This document shows positions 49,153 through 57,759 of a DNA stretch of 64,000 bases, piece after piece. A program made the position numbers and the translations under genes. Under the pieces are notes generated by a model. It had not been told where the DNA came from and did no database searches. It saw only the letters and a program-made list of their open reading frames with translations. The first letter of the stretch is position 1. Every line of letters starts with the position of its first letter. The stretch comes from Planctomyces sp. (lineage in GTDB: Bacteria > Planctomycetota > Planctomycetia > Planctomycetales > Planctomycetaceae): NCBI GenBank assembly GCA_019636235.1, contig JAHBXW010000011.1, positions 62,001 through 126,000 of the forward strand, read 5' to 3'.

Positions 49153-49746
49153 ATGCGCTGGATGAACTGGATGGCATGCGGGACCGTGGCGAGCGGGTTG
49201 GCGATCGCGGGTCTGCAGGCGGCTGATCCGCCGCGCGTGGAGGTCGAAGTGCGGCGGGCGCCGGAAGTCGCGCCGCCGGCCGGCCGCGAAGCGGTCGACA
49301 AGGCTCACACCACGCGCGCCTCCGAACTCATGGGGACGGAAGTCGTCGTGAAGAGCGGCGACGCACTGGGGACGATCGCGGACCTGGTGATCGATCAGCG
49401 GAATGGCCAGGTGACGCACGCCGTCATTGAAACCGAAGACGAATACCGCGCGATTCCGTTCAAGACGCTGGCCTGGCATCAGGGGGAGGAGCCGCAGGAT
49501 CACTACTTCGTGGTGGGCCTCGAGCCGGCGCGGTTCATGGAATCGCCGGCGATCAGCCACCAGGAATGGCGGACGTTCTCCGCTCCCCAGTGGCAGACGT
49601 ACGTGCCACAGGTGACCGAGTTCTACACGAACGTCGAGATTGAACCCGTCGCGCCGGGCGCGGTCCGCCGCGCCAACCGCGCGGAGCGGACGATCGATCG
49701 CGAACTCGACAAGGCCGAGCGGCGGATCGACCGCAAGCTCGACTGA
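49153..49746 (+). CDS. Exported PRC-barrel protein with charged helical tail
   Basis: 197 residues. Signal peptide (about 1-23, MRWMNWMACGTVASGLAIAG). PRC-barrel domain at about 53-125 (ASELMGTEVVVKSGD, IADLVIDQRNGQVTHAVIE, YRAIPFKTLAW), then a WQTY-type linker, and a C-terminal helix (172-197) very rich in Arg, Asp and Glu. AGGAG (49141-49145) 7 nt before the ATG; TATCAT just before it may be the -10 box. PRC-barrels bind RNA or protein and occur in stress and photosynthesis proteins; exported versions are uncharacterised. Confidence 0.8.
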   Translation: MRWMNWMACGTVASGLAIAGLQAADPPRVEVEVRRAPEVAPPAGREAVDKAHTTRASELMGTEVVVKSGDALGTIADLVIDQRNGQVTHAVIETEDEYRAIPFKTLAWHQGEEPQDHYFVVGLEPARFMESPAISHQEWRTFSAPQWQTYVPQVTEFYTNVEIEPVAPGAVRRANRAERTIDRELDKAERRIDRKLD

Positions 49747-50011
49747 ACGTCCGCGACCGGGCGGTGAAGCAACAGCGCCCGCTGCGGGGGGACGCAAGCG
49801 TCAGGGAGGCGAGATCGCCCCGACAAACTGGCGAAGCGCTGCAGGAAGGCTCGTCGGACCCATCTCCGCCGGGCCTTCCGCCTTTTTGGCGTCGGCCGAA
49901 ATGGATGCGTTCCGACATTTCCGCGAAGGAGGTCGACCGCCTGAGGCCGAATGCGATATCGTCCCGGTTTCCCCGCGCCGACCCTTCAGGACTTCTGTCG
50001 AACCGCCTGCA

Positions 50012-51745
50012 ATGCCCCCACGGAAGAAGACGTCGAGTTCCCGCAAAGCCCCCCTCTCCGAGGCCGACAGAAGCGACGCGGCGCAGCAGACCGCCATCGC
50101 CGAGGCGCATACCCACAGCTACGAAGCCAACCGGCCCGTGCCGTTCTTCAACGAGCCGCTGGCGGACTTCGGCCAGGACGAGCCGCGGACCGCGATGGCC
50201 GAGGCCCTGGAAGTCGTCGGCGACATGCTCGGCGAGGAATACCCGCTCGTCATCCACGGCAAGCTGATCGAAACCCGCGGCAAAATCGTCTCGCGGAATC
50301 CGTCCCATAAGAAGCAGATCGTCGGTACGGCCGCATCAGCCACCCGCGATCACGCCATCCAGGCCATCGAGTCGGCCAAGCGGGCCTTCAAGCCCTGGTC
50401 CCGCGTCGAGCCGCAGCTCCGCGCGGAGTACGTGGAAGTCATCGCTTCTGAAATGCGCGGCCGCCGCTACGAACTCGCCGCCTGGCAGGTCTACGAGTGC
50501 GGCAAGCCCTGGGCCGAAGCGGACGCCGACGTCGCCGAGGCGATCGACTTCTGCATGTACTACGCCGACCAGATGCGGCGACTGACCGCGCCGCTGAACT
50601 GCGACGTCGCCGGCGAAGAGAACAGCTACATCTATCGCCCGCGGGGAGTCACGGTCGTCATCGCCCCCTGGAACTTCCCGCTGGCGATTCTGACCGGCAT
50701 GACGGCGGCCGCGATCGTGACTGGCAACACCGTCGTCATGAAGCCTGCGGAACAGTCCTCGGTGATCGCCGCGAAGCTGATGCAGATGATCCGCGATGCG
50801 GGGATTCCCGACGGCGTCGTGAACTACCTGCCGGGCGTGGGCGAGGAGATCGGTCCGGCGCTCGTCAGCCACCCGGACGTCGAGATCATCGCTTTCACCG
50901 GCTCCCGGGCCGTCGGCCTGCAGATCAACGAGACGGCCGCGCAGACGTCCCCCGAACAGCGCTCGGTCCGCCGCGTGCTGGCCGAAATGGGTGGCAAGAA
51001 CGCCATCATCGTCGACGACGACGCCGACCTCGACGAGGCCGTGCTGGGAGTGATGCACAGCGCCTTCGGCTACAGCGGCCAGAAGTGCTCGGCCTGCTCG
51101 CGGGCGATCGTGCTGGAAGGCATCTACGACCGGTTTCTCGAGCGGCTGGTCGACGCCACGGAGAGCTTCGAGATCGGTGCGGCGGAAAACCCCGGCTGCT
51201 GGATGGGGCCGGTCATCGACGAGGAATCGCTGGGCCGGATCCAGGCCTACATCGCGATCGGCCAGGAGGAAAGCCGCTGCGTGCTGGCCCGCGACGTCGG
51301 CCCGCTGGCGAAGGAGGGCTGGTTCGTCGGTCCGCACATCTTCGCGGACGTCGATCCGACCTCGCGTCTCGCGCAGCACGAAATCTTCGGCCCCGTGCTG
51401 GCCGTCATCAAGGCGAAAACCTTCGATGAAGCGCTGGAGATCGCCAACAGCACGGAATACGCGCTGACCGGCGGCGTTTACAGCCGCAGTCCGCAGCGTC
51501 TGGCGCGGGCCCGGGCCGAACTGCAGGTGGGCAACCTGTACCTCAATCGGGGCATAACCGGGGCGCTGGTCCAGCGACATCCGTTCGGCGGGTTCCGGAT
51601 GTCGGGCATCGGGACGAAGGCCGGCGGCCGCGATTACCTGACGCAGTTCGTGCTGCCCGTCAACGTGACGGAGAACACGCTGCGGCGGGGCTTCGCTCCG
51701 CAGGAGCCGTCTGACGCGGCCGCCGAGGAATCGGCTGGCGAGTAA
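50012..51745 (+). CDS. L-glutamate gamma-semialdehyde (P5C) dehydrogenase
   Basis: 577 residues, longer than RocA (about 515). Oxidises glutamate semialdehyde, from proline or arginine breakdown, to glutamate with NAD. Family marks: IAPWNFPLAIL, GNTVVMKPAEQ, FTGSRAVGLQI, EMGGKNAIIVDDDAD, and the active-site SGQKCSACSR with Cys359. Ends HPFGGFRMSGIGTKAGG. The first 55 residues are an extra Lys/Ser/Ala-rich leader; the start at 50012 lacks a ribosome site, and a later start could be used. Proline dehydrogenase is not nearby. Confidence 0.9.
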   Translation: MPPRKKTSSSRKAPLSEADRSDAAQQTAIAEAHTHSYEANRPVPFFNEPLADFGQDEPRTAMAEALEVVGDMLGEEYPLVIHGKLIETRGKIVSRNPSHKKQIVGTAASATRDHAIQAIESAKRAFKPWSRVEPQLRAEYVEVIASEMRGRRYELAAWQVYECGKPWAEADADVAEAIDFCMYYADQMRRLTAPLNCDVAGEENSYIYRPRGVTVVIAPWNFPLAILTGMTAAAIVTGNTVVMKPAEQSSVIAAKLMQMIRDAGIPDGVVNYLPGVGEEIGPALVSHPDVEIIAFTGSRAVGLQINETAAQTSPEQRSVRRVLAEMGGKNAIIVDDDADLDEAVLGVMHSAFGYSGQKCSACSRAIVLEGIYDRFLERLVDATESFEIGAAENPGCWMGPVIDEESLGRIQAYIAIGQEESRCVLARDVGPLAKEGWFVGPHIFADVDPTSRLAQHEIFGPVLAVIKAKTFDEALEIANSTEYALTGGVYSRSPQRLARARAELQVGNLYLNRGITGALVQRHPFGGFRMSGIGTKAGGRDYLTQFVLPVNVTENTLRRGFAPQEPSDAAAEESAGE

Positions 51746-52029
51746 TGCGGGACTGCGGGATTCCGCGGGGGGCGAATTGCAGCGCCGCGCGAAAGCATTT
51801 CGTGAAATCACCGCAAAGCCGCCGCGCCGCGCACAATTCCCGTTGAGCGAATCCGCGGCTCAGCGGTAAACTGCACGGAGAGTCAGGGATCAGACGCGCG
51901 TGACGACCGCCGCTTTCGTACGGCCGCCGGCACACCGCTGAATATCGGGGAGGAGCGAGCCGACCGAGATGGACGTGCACTGTGCTCAGCACGCCGTCGA
52001 ATCCGAGTCTGCCCGCTGGCGAGGTGCGC

Positions 52030-52821
52030 ATGTTTTCGACGTCCATCAGCGGCCCGGTCGCTGTGATTGGCGATGTTCACGGTCAGTCCGAAAAGCTCGC
52101 GGAGATTCTGGGGCAGCTCCAGTCGCGAGACGATTTCCATGACCGCTGGGTTGTGTTCATCGGCGATCTCGTGGACCGCGGCCCCGATTCCCGCGGCACG
52201 CTGGACATGGTCGCCGAGCTGCTGCGGACGCACGAGCGGACGACGCTGATCGCCGGCAATCACGAACTGGCCATGGCGGCGTCGCTGAACCTCATCGAAA
52301 CGCCCCCCTACACCGACTGGCGGAAGCGCTGGCTGGCCAGCTTCGGTTCCGAGGCGACGTTCGATTCCTACGGCGTCGAACGCGGCGACTGCGAGACGCT
52401 GGCGGCACAGCTCCCGGCCGCGCATGCCGACATCCTGCGGCACGCCCCCTGGTGCATCGATCACCCCAACCTGTTCTTCGTGCATGCCGGGCTGGACCCC
52501 TACATGCCGTTCGCCGCGCAGCGCAGCGTCCTCGAACAGCGCGACTTCAGCCTGAATTCCCCGGGCTGGCTGTTCTCCAAACGCTGGCCCTTCGAGCCCC
52601 TCCCGGCCGACTGCTCGAAATGCGTGATCTCGGGGCACGTCCCGATGCCCGAAGTGCAGATCGACGCGCAGCGGATTCTCGTGGACACCACGGGGGGCGT
52701 CGGGGGCGATTTGAGCTGCGTGCTGCTTCCCGAGCGAACCGTGCTGACGTCGGGCGCGCCCGCGCCGGCCCGCAAGCCGCTCTTCTCCCGGCTGTTCGGC
52801 CGCCGCGCCGCGGCGCTGTGA
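52030..52821 (+). CDS. PPP-family metallophosphatase
   Basis: 263 residues. Metal-site motifs of serine/threonine (PPP) phosphatases: GDVHG (14-18), GDLVDRG (45-51) and GNHE (76-79), then FVHAG and SGHVPM. Small bacterial members resemble PrpE, ApaH and lambda phosphatase, so the substrate may be a phosphoprotein or a nucleotide. Start at 52030 with GAGG five bases upstream; a GTG at 51982 would add 16 residues. The 284-nt gap before it shows no gene. Confidence 0.88.
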   Translation: MFSTSISGPVAVIGDVHGQSEKLAEILGQLQSRDDFHDRWVVFIGDLVDRGPDSRGTLDMVAELLRTHERTTLIAGNHELAMAASLNLIETPPYTDWRKRWLASFGSEATFDSYGVERGDCETLAAQLPAAHADILRHAPWCIDHPNLFFVHAGLDPYMPFAAQRSVLEQRDFSLNSPGWLFSKRWPFEPLPADCSKCVISGHVPMPEVQIDAQRILVDTTGGVGGDLSCVLLPERTVLTSGAPAPARKPLFSRLFGRRAAAL

Positions 52822-52927
52822 CGCCCCCCCGCCGGGTCGGATTCCCGGATGCGGAATGACGCACGGCAGTTCGCGATGACCATCGCCCATCTGTCGCGGA
52901 CGCGCCGGGCCTGCTTCGGAAGCGGCT

Positions 52928-53494
52928 TCAGCCCTCAGGCGTCGCCCGCTGCACCTCGTACGTCAGATGCACGAAGTCCGCGCCGAACTGCTCCACCAGC
53001 TTGAGGCGCAGCGGCGGAGCGACGATCCGTCGTGGCAGGAGCGGAGCCCCTCCGCCAAGCGTCACCGAGGCCACCGCCACAATGATTTCGTCGAGCAGAC
53101 CCTGGTCGAGGAACTGCCCCACGAGTTCCCCGCCTCCGGTGATCCAGATGTTCCTGCCGTCCGCGGCACGCGTCATTTCCGCGTGCACCGGCCGCACGTC
53201 GCCGCGCACGAAGCGAATGTCGGCCCCGGGGATCGCGGGCAGTCGACGCGACGTGAACACCCACGTCGGCTGACGGTAGGGCCAGGGCTTCTGCTGTTCG
53301 CTGCCCGGACGGATCTCATGCTCGAGCAGCCATTCGTAGGTGGTCGAGCCCATGGCGATCGCGCCCACGTCCTCCATGAACCGGGCGTGATCCTCGCCCG
53401 GACCGTCGCCGAACTGGAACAGCCAGTCCAGCGAGTTCTCCGTGTCGGCCAGAAAGCCGTCGAGACTCATGGCGGTCGCGTACTGCGTCTTCAT
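52928..53494 (-). CDS. RibD C-terminal / dihydrofolate reductase-like protein
   Basis: 188 residues. Starts KTQYATAMSLDGFLAD, as in the RibD_C/DHFR-like family, and carries MGSTTYEWLLE and IWITGGGELVGQFLDQGLLDEI. NADPH-dependent reductase fold; these stand-alone members are of unknown substrate, and are not the folate enzyme or RibD itself (no deaminase domain). ATG 53494 chosen over an upstream frame extension. Confidence 0.88.
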   Translation of the reverse strand: MKTQYATAMSLDGFLADTENSLDWLFQFGDGPGEDHARFMEDVGAIAMGSTTYEWLLEHEIRPGSEQQKPWPYRQPTWVFTSRRLPAIPGADIRFVRGDVRPVHAEMTRAADGRNIWITGGGELVGQFLDQGLLDEIIVAVASVTLGGGAPLLPRRIVAPPLRLKLVEQFGADFVHLTYEVQRATPEG

Positions 53495-53578
53495 CGGCTG
53501 CGCTCGGGGCGGACGGATCAACCGAAACCACATCGCGAACTGCAACGCGGCCGCTCGCCAGCGTCGGGCTCCGCCGAT

Positions 53579-54799
53579 TCACCGGCAGCGGAGCAGCGTC
53601 ATCACCGCGAACGAAGTCCCATACGGCTGGTGGTACGCGTACAGCGGAAAATCCCACCACGAACCGTCCTTTTCCTGCTTGTCGAGAATCACCCGGGCCA
53701 GCGCCGCCTGGTGCCGCGGACGCTTCTCCTCCGGCAGCTCCTCAATGCAGTACGCCGCGTAATAGTGCCCGAAGTAGTAGAAGTATCCCGCGACCTGGAA
53801 CCACGCCTCGTGGGGAATCGGACGCTTGCGGCCGATGTCCAGCCAGCCGTTGCGGGCGATCAACCGGTCCAGCCACTCTTCGATCAGGTCCTCGGTGATC
53901 TTGTCGTCCCCCCAGAATCGCAGCGCGAGATTGCAGGCCTGCGTCCGGCCCAGGCTGCCCGCCGGACGGTTGATCGCCCTCCGCGGACGCCACTTCAAAT
54001 ACTCCCCGTACAGGTAGCTGAAATCCGGCAGCTGCTGACGCAGGGTCGCCGCCACCGCCCGATCGACCACGCGCTGCGGCGGCTCGAAACCCGCCAGCTT
54101 CGCCTCATGGAAAGCGACCAGCACGGCCGCGTTCACGAAGCTGATCGAATCGCTGCTGGGCTGCTTCGTCCGGTAGCGGAAGTCGTAATAACCCCAGCCG
54201 CCGTCGACCGATTCGTAGCGCGAGAGCAGATCGAACTGCTGTTCAATGAGCGACCGGATGGACGACTTGCGGGCTTCGTCCTCTCCCGCGCGGGCGTGCA
54301 TCCGGACCAGCGCCTGCAGGCCATAGCAGTGCGACCAGACGTTATAGATCGCGTCCCCCGTCGCCCGCCGCACTGTCGGCAGATGTTCCAGCAGCCAGTC
54401 TTCGCCGCGGCGCAGCGCCGCCTGCACCTCCGGCCGCTGGTCGTCGGCCTCGATGAGCGTGCTGACGCACAGCGCGGTCGTCGCGGCGCGGAAGCCGTGA
54501 TGCGCGCCGGGGATGGGCGCGTAGATGTTGAGGTCCTTGGTCTGCGTGGCCGAGCCCCAGGATCCGCTGTCGTTCTGATCGGCGATCAGGAAATCGATGC
54601 CGCGCGTGATGGCGGCCTGAATCTCCTCCGCCGTCGGCGGGACGATCTCCGCGGCAGGCGCCTCGGAGTCCACCGCGACGTCCGGGGCCTCGGCCTCCCC
54701 AGTGTCCGGGGCGGTCGCCGCATCGAACCCTCGGACCGCCAGCGGCGCAGCGAATGCCGCTGCCGCGGCGACGGTCAGTATCAGCGAACGACGCAGCAT
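53579..54799 (-). CDS. Secreted terpenoid-cyclase-fold (alpha6-alpha6 toroid) protein
   Basis: 406 residues, signal peptide then an Ala/Pro/Asp-rich linker (about 31-60) and a toroid of helical hairpins. Q-x3-G-x-W type repeats are seen at QNDSGSWGSA, ESVDGGWGYYD and QEKDGSWWDFP. The squalene-hopene cyclase acid motif DxDD is absent, so it is not a cyclase; prenyltransferase/complement-like binding proteins use the same fold. Common in planctomycetes, function unknown. AAGGAG 8 nt before ATG 54799. Confidence 0.82.
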   Translation of the reverse strand: MLRRSLILTVAAAAAFAAPLAVRGFDAATAPDTGEAEAPDVAVDSEAPAAEIVPPTAEEIQAAITRGIDFLIADQNDSGSWGSATQTKDLNIYAPIPGAHHGFRAATTALCVSTLIEADDQRPEVQAALRRGEDWLLEHLPTVRRATGDAIYNVWSHCYGLQALVRMHARAGEDEARKSSIRSLIEQQFDLLSRYESVDGGWGYYDFRYRTKQPSSDSISFVNAAVLVAFHEAKLAGFEPPQRVVDRAVAATLRQQLPDFSYLYGEYLKWRPRRAINRPAGSLGRTQACNLALRFWGDDKITEDLIEEWLDRLIARNGWLDIGRKRPIPHEAWFQVAGYFYYFGHYYAAYCIEELPEEKRPRHQAALARVILDKQEKDGSWWDFPLYAYHQPYGTSFAVMTLLRCR

Positions 54800-54953
54800 C
54801 TTCGACGCTCCTTGAAGTTTCGCGACCGCATCGAGCCGGCAGCCGCGCAACCGGTCTTCCTGAGCATACGGCATCCGCTCGGCGCGACAGAAGCCCGCCG
54901 CCCCGGATTCGAGGCTCGCACGGACCGCGATCGTCCGCCACACGTCGCACCGG

Positions 54954-55814
54954 CTACCGCGGCCGCACGACACGGTGGAAATGCAGTTCCACCTCGCGGT
55001 CGATCACGCGCCGCAGCCCTTCCGTGATGCACCGCGGCTCGTTGTCCGACTCGCCCCGCCGGGTCACCTCCTCCAGCGACGTCCCCGGCAGCACCGTGAA
55101 CGTCTCCTGGTGGATGATCTGATTCCCAGCGTCCAGCTCCGGCACGATGAAATGGGCCGTGGCCCCGAAATTCAACATCCGCCGCGCGAAAGCGTCCGCA
55201 TACGGCTGCGGCCCCGGAAACGAGGGCAGCAGGCCGTGATGCAGGTTGATGATCCGGCCGCCGGCGAACTCCCAGCAGGCCCGCGCCGGAAGCACGCGCA
55301 TGTACCGCGCCAGCACGACATAGTCGACGTCATGCTGATCCCAGAGCTCGACCAGCCGCGAGTTGTCCGGATGGCCGTGCGCATCGCCGATGTTGTGGAA
55401 CTCAATGCCGAATTCCTCGGCGATGCCCCGGCAGGCGTCGCGGTTGCCGATCATCACGGGCACGACGGCCTTCAACCGCCGGTCGCGAATCGCCCGCAGG
55501 ATCGCCAGGGGCGGCTCCGTGCGGTAGGTCGTGCACAGCGCCACCCGGGGCGGACGCTCGCGCTCGTCCCGGGCCCAGGTCCGCACCGACAGGTTCTTGA
55601 GCCGCCCGATCTCGTTCATTCGCGTGCGGAGCGTCGCGACCGGCTCTTCGTCGCCAGGCCACTCCATCCGCAGCAACATGGCGAACAGCCGCTCGGAATC
55701 GTGATCGTACATCTGGATTTCGTGGATGTTGGCCCCGGCCGTCGCCACGTAGTGGACGATCGGATCAGCCAGCCCGCGATTGTCAGGCCCCACGGCAGTA
55801 ATCGTGACGTGCAT
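54954..55814 (-). CDS. purU: Formyltetrahydrofolate deformylase
   Basis: 286 residues, near the usual 280. N-terminal ACT domain (about 1-80, ITAVGPDNRGLADPIVHYVA), then a formyltransferase-type catalytic domain with VALCTTYRTEPPL, HNIGDAHGHPDN, VLARYMRVLP and NLHHGLLPSFPG (catalytic His). Hydrolyses 10-formyl-THF to formate and THF to balance one-carbon pools. The frame opens 78 codons upstream, but the ACT start is at 55814. Stands alone. Confidence 0.94.
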   Translation of the reverse strand: MHVTITAVGPDNRGLADPIVHYVATAGANIHEIQMYDHDSERLFAMLLRMEWPGDEEPVATLRTRMNEIGRLKNLSVRTWARDERERPPRVALCTTYRTEPPLAILRAIRDRRLKAVVPVMIGNRDACRGIAEEFGIEFHNIGDAHGHPDNSRLVELWDQHDVDYVVLARYMRVLPARACWEFAGGRIINLHHGLLPSFPGPQPYADAFARRMLNFGATAHFIVPELDAGNQIIHQETFTVLPGTSLEEVTRRGESDNEPRCITEGLRRVIDREVELHFHRVVRPR

Positions 55815-56105
55815 TGTCAGTTCCGAAACTTCAATCCGAAGGCTCGCCGGACGGCGATGCCTGGTCTTGCAACGCCCGACAGGGCCCTCAACGCCGGCGC
55901 TCGCCGCCTCGCTCCTCGGATGAGCGCGTGCGGCGCATGGACATCGACAGCGTTCCGGGCAACGCCGAGAACGAAACGGGATAAGTTTCGTAGGCTGGGA
56001 ACGTGTCGACCGTGTCCCAGCTGGATCGGCATGGCACGCTGCGCGCACAGGTCGCTGACGTTCACCGCTTACCCGTGAACCCCGGCGGGGGCTCCTCTCG
56101 GATGT

Positions 56106-57428
56106 TCAGTTCCGGTACGCCTGCGTCGTCAGCGAATACGGCACGCCGTCGAGTTCGAACTGGAACTCGCCGAACACCGCCGTGTGGCCGTCGACCGCCG
56201 CTTCCCGCTCGCCGACGTACTCCGCTCCCGTTGACTCCACCGGACTCGACGTCCACTTGGATTCCCGGAAGTCCTTCGTCGCCGAGTCGGCCGACCAGAA
56301 CAGCACCTTCCGCGGCTGCGGATCGGAACTCATGCTCAAGCGGATCCGGCGGTCGCCGTTCGAGAATTGCCAGTCCAGGCTGGGCAGCGGCTTCTGCAGC
56401 GCCTGGTGCCGGAAGAACATTGCCAGGCTCTGCAGCGCGTAGTCGCGGCCGTCCCCCAGGTTGTGCCCCGCGTTCGGCACCTGCAGCGTGTACTTGGGAC
56501 CGACCAGACCGTCCCAATACAGGGTCATCGCGTCCACCGTCCAGTAACGGTCGTTCGTGCCCACGATCATCAGCTTCGGCAGTTCGAGCTGATCGCGATA
56601 GATGTAGGGGTCCATCATGCGCCACAGTTGCCGCTCGCGGGGAGTCTGCGGCTCCCCCTCTTCGCGGACCAGTCCCTTGCTGGTGTAGTCGGCGATCTGC
56701 TCGCTGTATTCGCCCCAGGTCTCGATCTGGTACTTCATCTGGGCGGGAAAGTTCAGCGTGTTGATGACGATCGGCGCCGTGGCCACGATCCGCTTGTCGG
56801 CGACCGGCGTCAGCCAGCTGGTCCAGCCCCGCTTCGAGGCGCCCGTGATCACGAACCCTTCCACTTTCCCCCCGCCGGCCTTTTCGACGAACTGCTCGAG
56901 CGCGTCCATCGCCTTCACCGCGCTCTTGACCATCGGAAACAGCAGCGGCCAGGTCTCGTCCCCCGTTTCGAGATACCGCAGCCAGGTCTCGGTGATCAGG
57001 TCATCCTCGACCCGGTCGCCCAGCAGCGGCTGATTCGGAACCTGGTGCAGCGTCGCGACCCGGGCCCCGCAGGCCTGCGCCAGCCGCAGCCCCATGGCCA
57101 CGTCTTCGTCCCGCGGCTTCCCGCCGATGCGGCCGCCCGTCACGAACAGCAGCACATGACCCGGATGCCGGATCTGCTTCGGCTCGTACACCTGCAGGGC
57201 GTGCTCCCACACAATGTCCTGCCACTTCTGCGAGACCAGGTGCAGCCGGATCATCGACCCCAGCTCGGTCTCCCGGCGCTCGACCTCCTCCCACCGGAAG
57301 TCGGGCTCGGGGCGGGCCACGAACCGCTGCAGCGCGTCCGGCGGCACGGCATCGGACGCCTCTTCGGCAATGGCCGGCAGGGACCACGCCAGGCAGCACA
57401 ACATCCACAGGGAGACCATCCGCGACAT
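56106..57428 (-). CDS. PhoPQ-activated pathogenicity-related (AprA-like) hydrolase
   Basis: 440 residues with a signal peptide (MVSLWMLCCLAWSLPAIAEE). Belongs to the PhoPQ_related alpha/beta-hydrolase family: VLLFVTGGRIGG, GFVITGASKRGWTSWLTPVAD, PKLMIVGTNDRYWTVDAM and PNAGHNL. The nucleophile elbow is GASKRG (Ser). Function not known; planctomycetes have several. ATG 57428 chosen with AGGA 6 nt upstream; an upstream frame extension is rejected. Divergent from the TolC-like gene. Confidence 0.88.
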   Translation of the reverse strand: MSRMVSLWMLCCLAWSLPAIAEEASDAVPPDALQRFVARPEPDFRWEEVERRETELGSMIRLHLVSQKWQDIVWEHALQVYEPKQIRHPGHVLLFVTGGRIGGKPRDEDVAMGLRLAQACGARVATLHQVPNQPLLGDRVEDDLITETWLRYLETGDETWPLLFPMVKSAVKAMDALEQFVEKAGGGKVEGFVITGASKRGWTSWLTPVADKRIVATAPIVINTLNFPAQMKYQIETWGEYSEQIADYTSKGLVREEGEPQTPRERQLWRMMDPYIYRDQLELPKLMIVGTNDRYWTVDAMTLYWDGLVGPKYTLQVPNAGHNLGDGRDYALQSLAMFFRHQALQKPLPSLDWQFSNGDRRIRLSMSSDPQPRKVLFWSADSATKDFRESKWTSSPVESTGAEYVGEREAAVDGHTAVFGEFQFELDGVPYSLTTQAYRN

Positions 57429-57759
57429 CGTCAATCCTGTTCGGCAAGGACGGGGATTCGAAGACCGCCAGCGTACCAGCCGCGGCAGGAAGTTGGGAGC
57501 AACCGCGCCGCGCGACACGCCCCGCCCGGCCTCCACCAACTTGCTCCCAAGAGCCCAACTCCGGCGGAATCCGCCGCTCGACCCACTCAAGAAGGCAGGT
57601 CAGGCAAGAGAGTGTGTCTGAACGCTGGCAAGTCGACTGCGGGGCTCACGGGGAACTGTGATGCAAGCCTAATCTTGGCCGATAACCACCACAGGAGACG
57701 TTCTGTACTCGCGTATGGATGCGCGAGACGGCACGCCGCGTCTTGTCGGGTGTCCTAGC
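57429..57759. other. Divergent intergenic region with inverted repeats
   Basis: 331 nt without a gene. Perfect 10-bp inverted repeat TTGGGAGCAA (57493-57502) / TTGCTCCCAA (57541-57550), and an overlapping second pair AGTTGGG (57491-57497) / CCCAACT (57554-57560). It lies near the promoter side of the PhoPQ-related gene and could be an operator. AGGAG at 57693-57697 is too far from ATG 57715 or 57760; an in-frame CTG at 57703 is at the right distance and cannot be excluded as the start of the TolC-like gene. Confidence 0.6.

Noticed and set aside
53579-54799. Squalene-hopene cyclase
   Set aside because: No DxDD acid motif, too short, and exported by a Sec signal.
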